Shown one piece after another: positions 45,543 through 56,912 of a DNA stretch of 64,000 nucleotides. Within the stretch, counting starts at the first letter, position 1. The number at the start of each line of letters is the position of its first letter. A program made the position numbers and the translations under genes. The notes under the pieces are model-generated. The model worked only from the letters and a program-made list of their open reading frames with translations. It made no database searches and was not told the DNA's origin. The DNA is from Artocarpus heterophyllus (taxonomy: Eukaryota; Streptophyta; Magnoliopsida; Rosales; Moraceae): contig CM046350.1 in NCBI GenBank assembly GCA_025403435.1, positions 4,065,512-4,129,511 of the forward strand, read 5' to 3'.

Positions 45543-48020
45543 TCTTTGGTCTAGATGACCAATTTATTTGGTTTGGGGTAATGCTTAAAAGAGCATTAGA
45601 ATTAAGTTTAAAGCCGTGAATTATATATTGTAATTTTTTAATTATTTTTTTCTCTTTTGGAATTCTTTTGGGGCTGTTTAGTTTTGTTTGTATTTTTTTA
45701 ACTATATGTAGTGTGTTTAGGAACGTAGTTTAAATTAATAAGTTAGAACTAAAATATTATAACATGTGGGAGCTTTGCACTATAGTATATTTTTGCTTTA
45801 TACTGTAATATGTGAGAGCTTTATATTTAGTAGCTGGGACTAATAAGTTATAACGACATTACCAAACAAAACAATGGACATTTATGCACTTTTCAATAAA
45901 AATCACCTTTATTCGAGAAAAATGTAAGAAGCAAATGTAGCATGCACTAAAAATACAGAGATATATATTTACAGCACTCTAAATTAGAAGATGTGAAATG
46001 TATGATACTATAAAGTAGTTTAAACCATCAGTTTGAATTTGAGAACTATAATATATAAGAGCATAACTTTTTATTGTAGTATGTAAGAGTTTTAACACTG
46101 TTCATATTTTAAACTATTGGTTTAAATTACTCTTCTAAACATCCTAGCAGTGTTTTGACTATGGAAAGCTTCTTAAACAGGAAAAGTCATATTGGAAAAA
46201 CTAGTCTGATTTACTTTAGATTTTCCTTTGGCACCCTGCGCAGGGCTTGAAATGCGTGTCTCATATAGCCATAGATTAATTTATGATTATGATGGTCCAT
46301 ATTGTTGTTCGATCAATATTTTACATGCTTCCTCTGTATCTTCTATTTTGTTTCCTGTACTTTTAATCCTAAATTTCTTGTCCTATACAAAAAAAATTTA
46401 CCTTTTGCTGATAAAATCAAATCTCTTATGCAAGTTCCAATTGACAACACACTGGATCACGGGCCCACGTAGAAAAGAGAATAAAACTCAAACCAAGTGT
46501 TCATCACATAATTGTTTTATTTATTTATTAAATTGATAAGCTTGTGTATATTGTTACATATAGTCATTGATGATTTACCACTTCGTTTTCTTGTTCATTG
46601 TTTTTTTACCCTCCCCTTTAATTTTATTCGTGCATTGCCGACTTATTCTCCTCCATCGCCGACTTCGTTGACCATGGTTTTGGCTACTAGTCAAGGCCTT
46701 TCCGGCTTTCCGTCTTCTTAATGTTTAAGCAATATATAAGTTGTTAAAAAAAAAAAAAAAAAAAACTTGAGTGATAACAAATAACTTAGCATGAGAACGA
46801 TGTGTTGTTGTTTGAATGTCTATTTATAACAATTTCTGGTTTTTTTAATAAACTATATATATATTATAGATTGTTTCTTTTGATAATAATTATTGTCTGA
46901 TTTTTTTTTCCTGCACTATCTTGCATATCTGTAGATTTATGTTTATTTTTGTAACAAAGGGCAACATTTCACGAAAATTTTAGGAATTTTTTGTTTGAAT
47001 TTAAGGCGAAAAAATTTAAACTCTATATTTTTTTAATAAAGTTAGATAGAGATATACTATTAGGTTATACCTATAACCATAAAATTTTAAAAAATTTCAA
47101 CGCTTCCCTTTTATTTAACTTAAAAATACACAAATTTATGTTAGTAATTTAAATAAGTTTCTGGCTGCCGAAATACTTTGGCAAACCTACCCCACAAGGA
47201 AAAATACGGTCGTACCGACAAATATTCATTAAGAATCGCATCGATAATTATACAGAAACAGTCCCACCAAGCGTTAGTGTTGTGGACTGAATAAAAGGGT
47301 TTTTAAGTGTAGAAAATTAGAAACTGTTATTTGCTTGGCTTATTATCCAAAAAAAAATCATTTTTATTACGGTTAAAAACTTACTATTTATAAAATAATA
47401 ATATCCTGTTTAATTTATAGGATATTTTTTAAGACTAAAACTCACTATATTGTGACCAGCAGGATTTAACTCTAGGATTAAGTATGAATGCTCTTATTGT
47501 ATAGCTGTTTTCTTAGGCTTAGTTTGTCAATCTAGTTGTAATTAATAAGTTTCAACTATTACAATATAAAGCCTCTCAATGTTATAATGAAAATTAAAAG
47601 TTTGCTACAATGTAAAGCGTTCACATGCTACATGGAAAACAAAAAATTTGCTACAATCTAAAGCTATCATATTCTATAATATTTAAGCTTCAATTTGGTT
47701 TCTAAACACTCTTAAAAAAATGTCCGTTTTATTATGCTAAACAATGACTGATTAGTAATTCGGCAAACTTTATGTTACACAATCATACATTATACTGCCT
47801 ATACTTTCGTCAAAGAAAAAAGAGTAACATACATGATGCGACCTTTATCTCTCAAGAATTAAAAAGGGAAAAAATAGTGTGTAACTTTTTTGCCTTTATT
47901 TTTCTTTTATGGGGACAGTATTTTCAACCTTTTTCTTCGCTTTTTCATGGGTTTTTTTTTTACTTTATAGTTTTTTTTAGAAATATGGGATTATTAACCT
48001 TAGACGGTGTATAGGTTTAA
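45543..48020. other. Gene-less AT-rich region with MITE pieces and a ghost F-box flank
   Basis: No gene supported. Fragments of the 'tgtgagagcttta' short-repeat family lie at about 45720-45880, 46020-46145 and 47515-47720. At 46150-46420 the sequence matches F-box 3' flanks from two places (15510-15560 and 5320-5480) with no F-box gene nearby. A 22-base A run sits near 46745. Confidence 0.5.
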
Positions 48021-48798
48021 TATTCTAAATCAAATTTTTATCATCATGCACTCCTCCAATAAAAAGAAAGAAACTTAAATTGAAACAATTTTTTTATTTA
48101 AAAAAGAAACAATTCTTCTTCTATAGATTTCACCCGTATCTAATTAGTTTATAAACGTCAACTTTGATCTAATTAGTTTTTCGTATCACGTGTTTATAGG
48201 CAACGACAGAAGCGGAATTTCATTTCATCAATAAATTCATTATTGGACCGATTAAACCTGATTGAAAGCAACGCAATCAGAACTGTTGACGTTCAGAATC
48301 AAACCACAAAACTTTCGTATGCTTCTCCGCACCCAATCTCAGCACATACGTAAAGAATTTGATAAGTTCATAAATTCAGATTTAGGAAGCCCTTCGATCA
48401 CCGATGTATTCTTTCATCTAAAGGTCACAAAGCCTCAGGTTACCGTAGCTCTTCCGGTACGGTGGTATTTACTCATTTATTTATTTATTTGTTTATTATT
48501 TATTGGGTTAATATAAAAATATATATATGCAATGTTTTATAGTACGCAATAGCTTGTGGAAGAAGAGAAGAGTGTTCGGAGGAATACGGCCTAGGCGACA
48601 ATTCTGATCCTTCTCTTCTCAATTGCCTCTGAAATTTCCATCCTTTTTTCACACTTTCTTGCCAGCCAAACAGCTTTTGTTTTACTGTTCTGTCTGTTTT
48701 GATTTGATCGAAGTTTTTTGTGGTTGGTTATAGCGGCGATTTCCCTATGAGAGCTTGAATTTCGCGACCCTCGGCGGCTGGGTGGGCCCCAATCTTAA
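48021..48798. promoter_or_regulatory. UPL5 upstream region and 5' leader, with a minimal uORF
   Basis: AT-rich promoter sequence up to about 48540, then a mixed-composition leader. ATG AGA GCT TGA at 48747-48758 is a three-codon upstream frame ending 40 bases before the main ATG. An open frame at 48262-48516 has no recognisable motif. The transcription start cannot be fixed from sequence. Confidence 0.4.
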
Positions 48799-51700
48799 AT
48801 GTCTCTCGTCGAGAACGCAGCCACCGCCGTCGATTGCGTCCACCAGCGCATCGGCGCCACCGACCACCACCACCGTCTGTCGTCAAAGAGGAAGTTGGAC
48901 GACTATGGTGGCCCCAACTTCGACGATTACGAGGACGACGATCAGGAAGAAGGATACGACGCCATTTTCTCTGACCTAGTCTCCGTCAGAATGAGGAAGG
49001 ACGAGCCCGACGCGGTCAATTCCTCATCGGACGGCTCGCCGTGCCCCTCCTCGGCCGGTACCTCCCAGCACCTCGATTCTAGGGTTTCCGATGCTCAATC
49101 GGCCACTTACGGGACCAGCTCCAGTCGTCCCAAGTCCACTCGGTCCCCTTCGTCGTTGCAGTTCTTCATCAGGATGCTCTCCAAGGGCTATAATCTTGTA
49201 ATCCAAGCCGACGCCAACGACACCGTGAAATCGATCCACGAGCGGATACAGGCGATCACCGGAATTCCTCTGTTTGAGCAGAGACTCATATACAGGGGAA
49301 AGCAGCTGCAGTGGGAGCAATCGCTCGCCGAATGCTCGATTCAAAACGACGCCGGTTTACAGCTTGTCGGCCGTATGCGTAGCACGGAGCATCCCCATGC
49401 GTGGCAAGTCATCGACGACATGATTTCGATCATTTGCCGGCTCTGCAAAGGCGAATCTTTCCCTTCAGCGGCGAAAGACATCAAGAAGTGCATGGCCGCG
49501 TTTATTTCCATGACGCCCGACGAAAAAAAAGACTCGGCCACAAGCCACCTCCAGATATTCATGTCTTCCTCGGCTCCGGCGGCGCTGGTCATGCTCTACG
49601 CGTCTCCTATGAAAGCTAATAAAGAGTTAGGCGAAAGCTCAGTTAAGGATTTCTTGGATTTGATTCGTAATTCGTTGGATAAATCTCTGTATAACCAATG
49701 CGCACCTATGTTGTTAGAGTTTTGTAAGTTGCTCAGAAGAGTTGGGTATGAGGACCCTTTATATGTCTCTTGCCGGAATGCTTTAGGTTCCTTGTTGGAA
49801 AGTGTTGCCTCTTCGAATTTGAGTCATGGATCAGCTTTACCTGACAACGTTAAGGAATTGATTGGGGTACAAGAGATTTTTCCATTTGTTAGTGAGCTTT
49901 CGAAGAGGTTATCCAGGGATTTGGCTTCTAGTATGGAGCCGACTGTAAGCGTGGGGCCTTTGGTGAGTGATGTACGTGATTTTGCTGCATTCTTGCTCCC
50001 TTTGAATAAAGCGATCACTCAGCAAGCAGGGTCTAAGGGTCGAATCCCGGTGTTGTTGGATGGAAGGGGTTATAAGCATCCACTGTATGGTGAGGAGATT
50101 GAGTTTCTTTATCGGATATTTGTTGACTTGCTTAATAGGATGGATAAGTGTCTTCTCAGGGTGGAAGATCATTTAGCTGGGAAAGGGAAGGGGGATGGTG
50201 ATATAGCCCATACTCGATGGTCTCAGTATCTTGCCATTTTAAAGGAACTAAATAGCATTTCTAAACTCTATGCGGATGCTGAAGGAAGATTCTGGGCAGT
50301 ATTGCGGCACAGAAGGTCTTCATTTTGTGCGCTGATTGTTAAATATGCAAAGCGAACTGATGATAATCAGTGGATTCTTAAGCACAAGGATGTGCTTGAT
50401 TTTGAATCCAGGCGGCATTTGGCTATGATGATGTTCGCTGAGGTAAAAGAAGATTACGAGGAACTGCATGAGATGCTCATAGACAGGTCTCATTTGTTGG
50501 CAGAATCATTTGAGTACATCGGACGAGCTGATCCTGAGTCATTACATGGAGGTCTGTTTATGGAATTCAAAAATGAGGAGGCCACGGGTCCAGGTGTACT
50601 GCGGGAGTGGTTTTTTTTGGTGTGCCAAGCTATATTTGATCCGCAACATGCGCTTTTTGTGGCATGCCCGCATGATTGCCGAAGGTTCTATCCTAATCCT
50701 GGTGAGTTTCATCATCTTGCTTTTGATGGAACATTTATTTAGAAATCATTTAGCTCTTTTTTGTTTTCTCTATGTTCTTTTTTTGTGCGCGTGCACGTGT
50801 GTGTGTCTGTGTTTGAAAAATATTTGGGCCGTTTGGTATTGTTTTCAAAATGGGTGAAAATGTTTTTTGTTTCGAAAAATGGGAATTTTTTAAAAATTAT
50901 GATGAGAGTGTTTTTAAAATTTTTGCCTCAAAAAACGTGCGAAAACATTTTCAAAAATTCTGAGAACAAAACCAAACAAGACTATTGTCTTGTAGGAAAA
51001 ATAATTTACTAAATCCTGGAATGCATTTTATACACAATCTAATTTGGAGTAGAAAGGCATGAGAGAAGGCTCGAGAACTACTTGAATTTTGAATGGCATG
51101 GTCTCCGATATCATGGTCTAGAATTTGGTTATTTTTTGGAAAATAGTTGGTTATGTTTTATATATTTTAACATCAAATTTTTGTGTGTACATACACCTGT
51201 GTATATCGCGTGAGAGAGAGTGAATAGGGAGAGCTGAGAGGAAGGGTGAAAGAGATTCTTGAAAACAGTTACAGATTTTAATGACCAATGTATCATACAC
51301 ATGCATCATGGGGTCTTTGTTTTTGGTGTTGTAGTAGGAATGCGGAAGCTGAAAACTTAAATGGTAAAGTTTCCCTGTTAACATTTCTTGTTGAAATCAT
51401 CAACTGCATTGAATATTTTGTTACCTGAGAAATACCGAGCATGAATGGTTTAGTGATGGGCATGTCCTCTTATAGGAATGCTGTAAATGGCTTATTTCTG
51501 TATTTTGCTTTAAATGGCTTATTTCTGTATTTTTGCTTTCTTACTTTGCTCTGATTATTACAATTTAGTGTTGAAGAAGAGATCACAAAGGATGAAAATT
51601 GTGATAAAGTTTCTAGTCTTTTAATTATAATTGCTTTCAGTTTTAGTATGGGTTCTTTCATTAGTTTATAGTAGCTGTGTTGTATGCATGCATGCTTTGG

Positions 51701-54253
51701 CAGAAAATTAGAAACCTTATCTGTGGGCAAATGGTTGAATATCAATTCAATTGCAAATATATTGGTCGCTAACTGCTTATTCTTCACAGTCTTCTATATA
51801 TTATCTTAGTGCTATCATAAAAGACTCTTTGCCTGTCATCTTTTTACAGTATTCTTTCCCGTTAGGGACAAAGACTATGGGCTTTCACCAGCTTATTGCA
51901 TCATTTGAACTTTTTGTGTTACACATGCATCCATCGCAGCATTCTATCAACAAACAAATTTTTCAATGGCTCTCAGTTTACATCTCATTTTGCCTTTCAG
52001 CTTCTGCTGTTGATCCCATGCACCTTGATTATTTTGCGTTTGCTGGTCGGGTGATTGCACTGGCTTTGATGCATAAAGTGCAAGTAGGCATAGTCTTTGA
52101 TCGTGTGTTTTTCCAGCAATTGGCTGGAAATTCTTTAATCTCTCTTGAAGACATACGCGATGCTGATCCATGCTTGTATAATAGCTGCAAGCAGATCTTA
52201 CACATGGATGCTGAGTTTATTGATTCAGATGCTTTAGGGTTAACTTTTGTTAGAGAAATTGAGGAGCTAGGATCAAGGACGGTTGTGGAGCTCTGCCCTG
52301 GTGGGAAAAGTATTATTGTTAACAGCAAAAATAGGGAGGAGTATGTTAAACTTCTTATTCAGCATCAGTTTGTCGAGTCCATCTCTCAACAGGTCTTGCG
52401 TTTCAGTCAAGGCTTTGCTGATATGCTCTGTAAGCCAAGTGACTCAAGTCTGAGTATAAGTTGTAAGTATCGTCTTCAGACATCCTTTTTCCAGGGTTTA
52501 GAGCTTCAAGATCTTGATTTGATGCTGCATGGAAGTGAAAGTGCTATTAGTGTTGAAGATTGGAAAGCTCATACTGAGTACAATGGCTACAAAGAGAATG
52601 ACTCTCAGATTGTCTGGTTCTGGAAGGTATGCAACCCCGCAGGGTCTTTTTCTTTTTATAATATTATTTACTCTTTTCTAAGTCTCCATATCTTCCAGCC
52701 ATGTACACAATATTTTCTTTACTCTCAAGTTCTTTGTGGTTTATCCTTTTCTGTCACTCTATTATGTCAATGGAGGTAAGTTTGAATTTGCTCTCGAATT
52801 TTTTTAAATGGACATATCAAGCGTTCTTTGCCATGGTTGGCATTCTGTATCTTTGTCGTTTGAGTTCTCTACTTTTTTTTTTGGTTCGTTTGGATGTTTC
52901 TTTGTATATATTGATCATAGATTATACAACCAATATCGTTACTAGGTATATAAGACCTTTTACCGTAGTGCATGATACCTTTATAGCAATGGTTTAAGGT
53001 AAATGAGGCTTGCTCTTGGCAACTCCATAGTACTATTGGGTTTGACTTTTGTGTAGGAACAGTTGAGAAGCCAGGGCATGTTTGATCGAGGGTAATGGAT
53101 TGGAAAGGAATGATAATTCCTCAAAAAAGGGGCTAATTCCATCATTTGGTTGGGAAGTTGAAATTGGAAAAGCTTTCTAATGGAAAGTTTCTTCACCCAA
53201 ACTAGTGGAATTGACTTTCGTTTGTAGGGCGAGAGGAATTGTCATGCCATTCCACATAGAAAAGTATGGAAGGCACTCGTTCCCATAAAGATGGTTGGGA
53301 GGGTGTCCTTCTGTACGTGTATTTCCATCATTCTAATACATGATAGAGTCATGATTTTTTGCTTCATATTTATTAAAAGATTGGCTATTGGCCTATTGCC
53401 AATCGAAAAGTATGGAAAAGAAATATTTTGACACGGGTTCATTATTGCTTATCCATTGCCTATATTGTATTAACAAAAACTCTAGATAACTGAAGACGAT
53501 TGTGTGACTCTTTGGAGTTATTATTTTAGTGCATTTTGGTTTTTGTATTCTTTATGACTCTGTTGGTTTTGCTTGGTTTTTGTTAATTAAAGGACTTTTT
53601 TTGTTTGTTTCTATTATTATTATTATTATTTTAATGGTCCTTGGGGAAAAAAGTGTTGTGAAACAGGACTATGGCTATGGATAAAAGAGCTGAAACACAC
53701 ATCATGTGTAGCATACCTTACATTGAAGGCTTGAACCTGAGTTTAATTAACAATGCCTGAATGATACAAAAAATATGAGTTTTTCTTCTTTGTGGGTTTC
53801 TTATTAAACCAAATTTAGCTGTTGCTTGTATAATAATAATTTGCATGTGCACACGCACACATAAATTACATCGTTCGGTTCCTTAAAAAAGAGAATGATA
53901 TCAAATATGGTGATTGTATTTGTTAATTTAACTAAGCTGATGCCAATTTCTTTTTCTCATTGAACCATCCATAAATAATATCTGCACAGATTGTTGAGGA
54001 AATGTCTGCAGAGCAAAGAAAGATTCTCCTCTTCTTTTGGACCTCCGTGAAGTATCTTCCAGTTGAGGGTTTCCGTGGCTTGGCTTCTCGGCTTTACATC
54101 TACAGATCCCCGGAGCCTCATGATCACCTGCCTTCATCTCATACATGCTTTTACCGCCTGTGCTTCCCGCCATATTCATCTCTATGTATGCTGCAAGACC
54201 GCCTTCGCATCATTACCCAAGAACATTTCGGAACTAGCTTCGGCACATGGTGA
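48799..54253 (+). CDS. UPL5: E3 ubiquitin-protein ligase UPL5 (ubiquitin-like domain + HECT)
   Basis: Three exons: 48799-50701, 52001-52626 and 53990-54253 (2793 nt, 930 residues). Splice sites: CCTG|GTGAGT and CTTTCAG|CTTC (phase 1), GGAAG|GTATGC and GCACAG|ATTG (phase 0). The N-terminus has the basic KRKLDDYGG and an acidic stretch. A ubiquitin-like domain spans about residues 119-193 (FFIRMLSK, QRLIYRGKQLQ). A HECT domain runs from about residue 537 to the end (HGGLFMEFKNEEATGPGVLREWF, MHLDYFAFAGRVIALAL, VWFWKIVEEM). The catalytic Cys is in SHTCFYRL, about Cys896. UPL5 in Arabidopsis ubiquitinates WRKY53 and delays leaf senescence. Ubl plus HECT in this order and a length near the Arabidopsis protein make the call firm. 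A MITE sits in intron 1. The end FGTSFGTW is unusual in detail but in the expected place. Confidence 0.93.
50826..50980. mobile_element. MITE in UPL5 intron 1 (same family as 5764-5920)
   Basis: GGGCCGTTTGGTATTGTTTTC at the left and GAGAACAAAACCAAACAAG at the right are imperfect inverted repeats. The interior ('gagagtgtttttaaaatttt', 'gcgaaaacattttcaaaaat') matches the copy at 5764-5920. It lies wholly within the intron (50702-52000). Confidence 0.65.
52990..53460. other. UPL5 intron 2 segment, possible MITE
   Basis: Part of intron 2 (52627-53989). The sequence around 53077-53270 ('gcatgtttgatcgagggtaatgg', 'ccattccacatag') has the style of a TIR element, but I could not define matched ends. 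Confidence 0.3.
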
Positions 54254-54450
54254 CATTGGAGTAAAATAATGGGTATTTTGACTGCACATAAGAAGATTGG
54301 AACTCATCGTGTACAGATTATAGGATAGTATCTTATTTGTCTTGTCAGTAGACTATGTGAGAAGATGCTCTAGTCTGCAAGTTGCTCTTTATTTAAGGAC
54401 GCATTGTCGTTGCTCTTTTTTGTCGACTGTTTATACAGGTATATAGCATA

Positions 54451-54456
54451 AATAAA
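54451..54456 (+). terminator. Polyadenylation-signal candidate of UPL5
   Basis: AATAAA about 200 bases after the UPL5 stop codon, a plausible near-upstream element for 3'-end formation. Confidence 0.4.
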
Positions 54457-54659
54457 GCAGGGAAGGAACAAAGAAACAAAATTTCTCTGCTTTCGTAGAT
54501 TTCCCTTCTTTAATAGCTGTTGGTTTTCATGAGATGTAAGTAAAACACAGATCGTGCAATGACATGCAAGTCTACAGAACAATTCACTTGTTACTTCTCT
54601 GTATTATTCTCTTTTGTAACTGGTAAGTTGAGAATGTCTCGAAGCATGTTTGTTGGAGG

Positions 54660-55590
54660 AAAGATGTTCAGTGAGTCGCAATTTCTTGGCACCTTTGAAG
54701 CTTAATTTTTGTTTCATCTTTTTAATTGCTTCTCTCTGAAGTTTCGCAACTATGTGCAATTTCTTGATGGGGGGTTTTATTTTATTTAGTGCTTAGATTG
54801 TGAGGAGAAAGGTTAAAAAGATTATGCACCTCAAATAGATTGTTGAAGACTAGGATCATATGCTTTGCATTTTCTCTTTTCCCAAATTTTTGCTTGCAGT
54901 TCCTAGCAAGAAATGGTTGTTGCTTGCTATTTACAAGAGATCATCTTTCCACTTTCAAATTCTAGAGCTGCCCTTATGCGCAAATTTATGCCTCTTATCT
55001 CCATTAGCATCTAGCGGATTTTTACATATGATGGGAGCTCAAAGCCATCTTTCCACTGAGAATAATATGTTTCATGCCCGTCAGAGATAATGATGTGGAA
55101 ACCAGCAATAACATTATGTAGTGAGGCACTGATCAAAAGATACTATGTAGCTATAACAATAATAGAGAAATAATATTTTATTCAAACCAAGCAAAAGTCA
55201 CATCTCATCAAACCATATCAAACTCATTTCTAAACCTCTTGAATCCAAGAACCATACCCAACCTCACCTATCCACACACCTTCAATCTTATACCTCATGC
55301 AATATCCCCTATCTAAAAAAAATAGGGTTCCTAATTTTTCCACCTTCACGCCACTCCTTGAAAAGAATATACATATATTCTTCACATAGACGGCGACGGC
55401 GAGTATGCTGACTTGGACCCAAGTGCTTATATTAACTGCAGTAGCATCCAAATTCCAAACCCCATCCGATGCCTTGCTTTAACTAAAAAACCATATGAGC
55501 TAGTAAGTGAAGAAAAAATAAAAAGGTGACAGACTTTGACATGCAACCTAGAAAAGAGCCCCCCCAACAAACTACTTATGAAATGATCAT
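54660..55590. other. Intergenic region between UPL5 and the acidic-protein gene
   Basis: No gene supported. The right part (from about 55150) should hold the 3' UTR of the minus-strand gene. Open frames at 54860 and 55230 have no recognised motif. Confidence 0.45.
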
Positions 55591-55593
55591 AAT

Positions 55594-56785
55594 CTATTCA
55601 TCTGTCTTTTCAACTGGAACTTCTGTGGATTCCTCTGCTGGTGCTTCAACAGCAGCTGGTTTTTCCTCTTCTGCAGCAGCAGCAGGTGCCTCAGTGGTGG
55701 CTGCTTCTGGTTCTGGGGTGGTCTCTTCTTCGGCCTTCTCCACGGCAGGGGTTTCAGCCTCTTCCTCTTTCACTTCTTTAGTCACTTCCACTGTTTTCTC
55801 TTCCTCAGCTGCGGGCTCTTCTTCTTTCACCTCCTCATCCTTGGTCTCCACTACAGCCGGGGCTTCTGCTTCTGCCACGGGGGCGTCAGTGGCAGGCTGC
55901 TCCGCGGTCTCCGCAGGCACTTCCTTCTCTTCTTCTGTGGTTGCAGAGGGTTCTTCTGGTGCGGCAACTGGCTCCTCTGGTTTCGTCTCCTCAACCTTGA
56001 TCGTCTCAGTTGTCTCGTTCTCTGGTAGTGGTGTTGCTGGTGAAACCTGTGCATTTTTTTAGCCACTTTTTATTACACAAAAGAAGTTGATTTTGATTTA
56101 CTATCTAGTTTTGAAGATAGAAGAAAGTTCTAAGAAACTAGACTCTGATTTGACAATGAATACAAAAAGTGATCATAGATTTGGTATAACATAGTCATTC
56201 ATAGTTATAGAACTTCAATGAACCAAAAATGTCTGAGAAAGACATGTAATCTTCCTAAAAAGAGGCTTAATCTTGGAGAGAAGATAAGATTCTAAGAACG
56301 AATTTCAGTCGGTTACTTTTATTAAATCGTTTAGAAGCAATTTTGATACAGTTTTCGTTCATTGTTAAGTGATTGATCGCAAGTATTAGAGCTAGTTCAT
56401 CAGAGAAAACAGGCAATATATGATAAAAAGATCTAAGATCGGATCGATCATCCAACAACATCATGTTACGAAAATCGGTGGTATCGATCTCACTTGAAAG
56501 CAAAATCAAGTTCATCAATCCAGTACTATGTCCATATGGAGTGGACTAAAGGTGCTACTGTGTTAGCCATAAACAATCAGATCGCATCTCACATATGAAC
56601 ATCAGCATGGACAAACTTATTTCTCTCGTCAGAGTTCGATAACAAAGAACCAAAAAAGGGAGCCAAAAAAAGAAAAACACACTTAAATAAGGTCTAAAAG
56701 CTTGGATCAACCAGCTAATGCAGGCACAGAGACAGAGAGAGAGAGAGATGATCATAGGCTTTTGAGTTACCTCAACAGTGGCCAT
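55594..56785 (-). CDS. Acidic Ala/Glu-rich protein (fruit protein pKIWI501-like)
   Basis: Two exons on the minus strand. Exon 1 is 56785-56771 (ATG GCC ACT GTT GAG, then donor GTAACT). Exon 2 is 56046-55594 (acceptor TGCACAG, then GTTTCACCAGCA). Together they encode 155 residues starting MATVEVSPATPLPENET. The protein is almost entirely Glu, Ala, Pro, Thr, Val and Lys in repeating AEE/PAV/KEE-type units, with no Cys, no aromatic residues, no signal peptide and no membrane segment, so it should be intrinsically disordered. The MATVEV start, two-exon layout and composition recall the small plant family typified by kiwifruit pKIWI501; that link is from memory and moderate. Function is not known to me. 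The long plus-strand frame over exon 2 is its shadow. The tiny first exon is supported by the exact splice sites and phase. Confidence 0.78.
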
Positions 56786-56902
56786 TTCTGAAGTAAAGGG
56801 TAATGAAAAAAATGGACAGAAAAAGAGAATACTAGAGATTGGAAGAACAAAGAAATGCTTGATCTCTGGCTAATGTGGTGAAGAGATGATTGGTAAGAGA
56901 GG

Positions 56903-56911
56903 CATATATAG
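56903..56911 (-). promoter_or_regulatory. TATA-box candidate for the acidic-protein gene
   Basis: CTATATATG on the minus strand lies about 120 bases upstream of its ATG (56785), consistent with a short leader. Confidence 0.5.
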
Positions 56912-56912
56912 T

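Noticed and set aside
51751..52779. 342-residue single frame over UPL5 exon 2 and parts of both introns
   Set aside because: Only the 52001-52626 part matches HECT sequence; both its borders have good splice sites, so the rest is intron read-through.
55526..56062. 178-residue plus-strand Ser/Ala/Thr-rich frame
   Set aside because: It is the antisense shadow of exon 2 of the acidic Ala/Glu-rich gene, whose splice sites and start are convincing.
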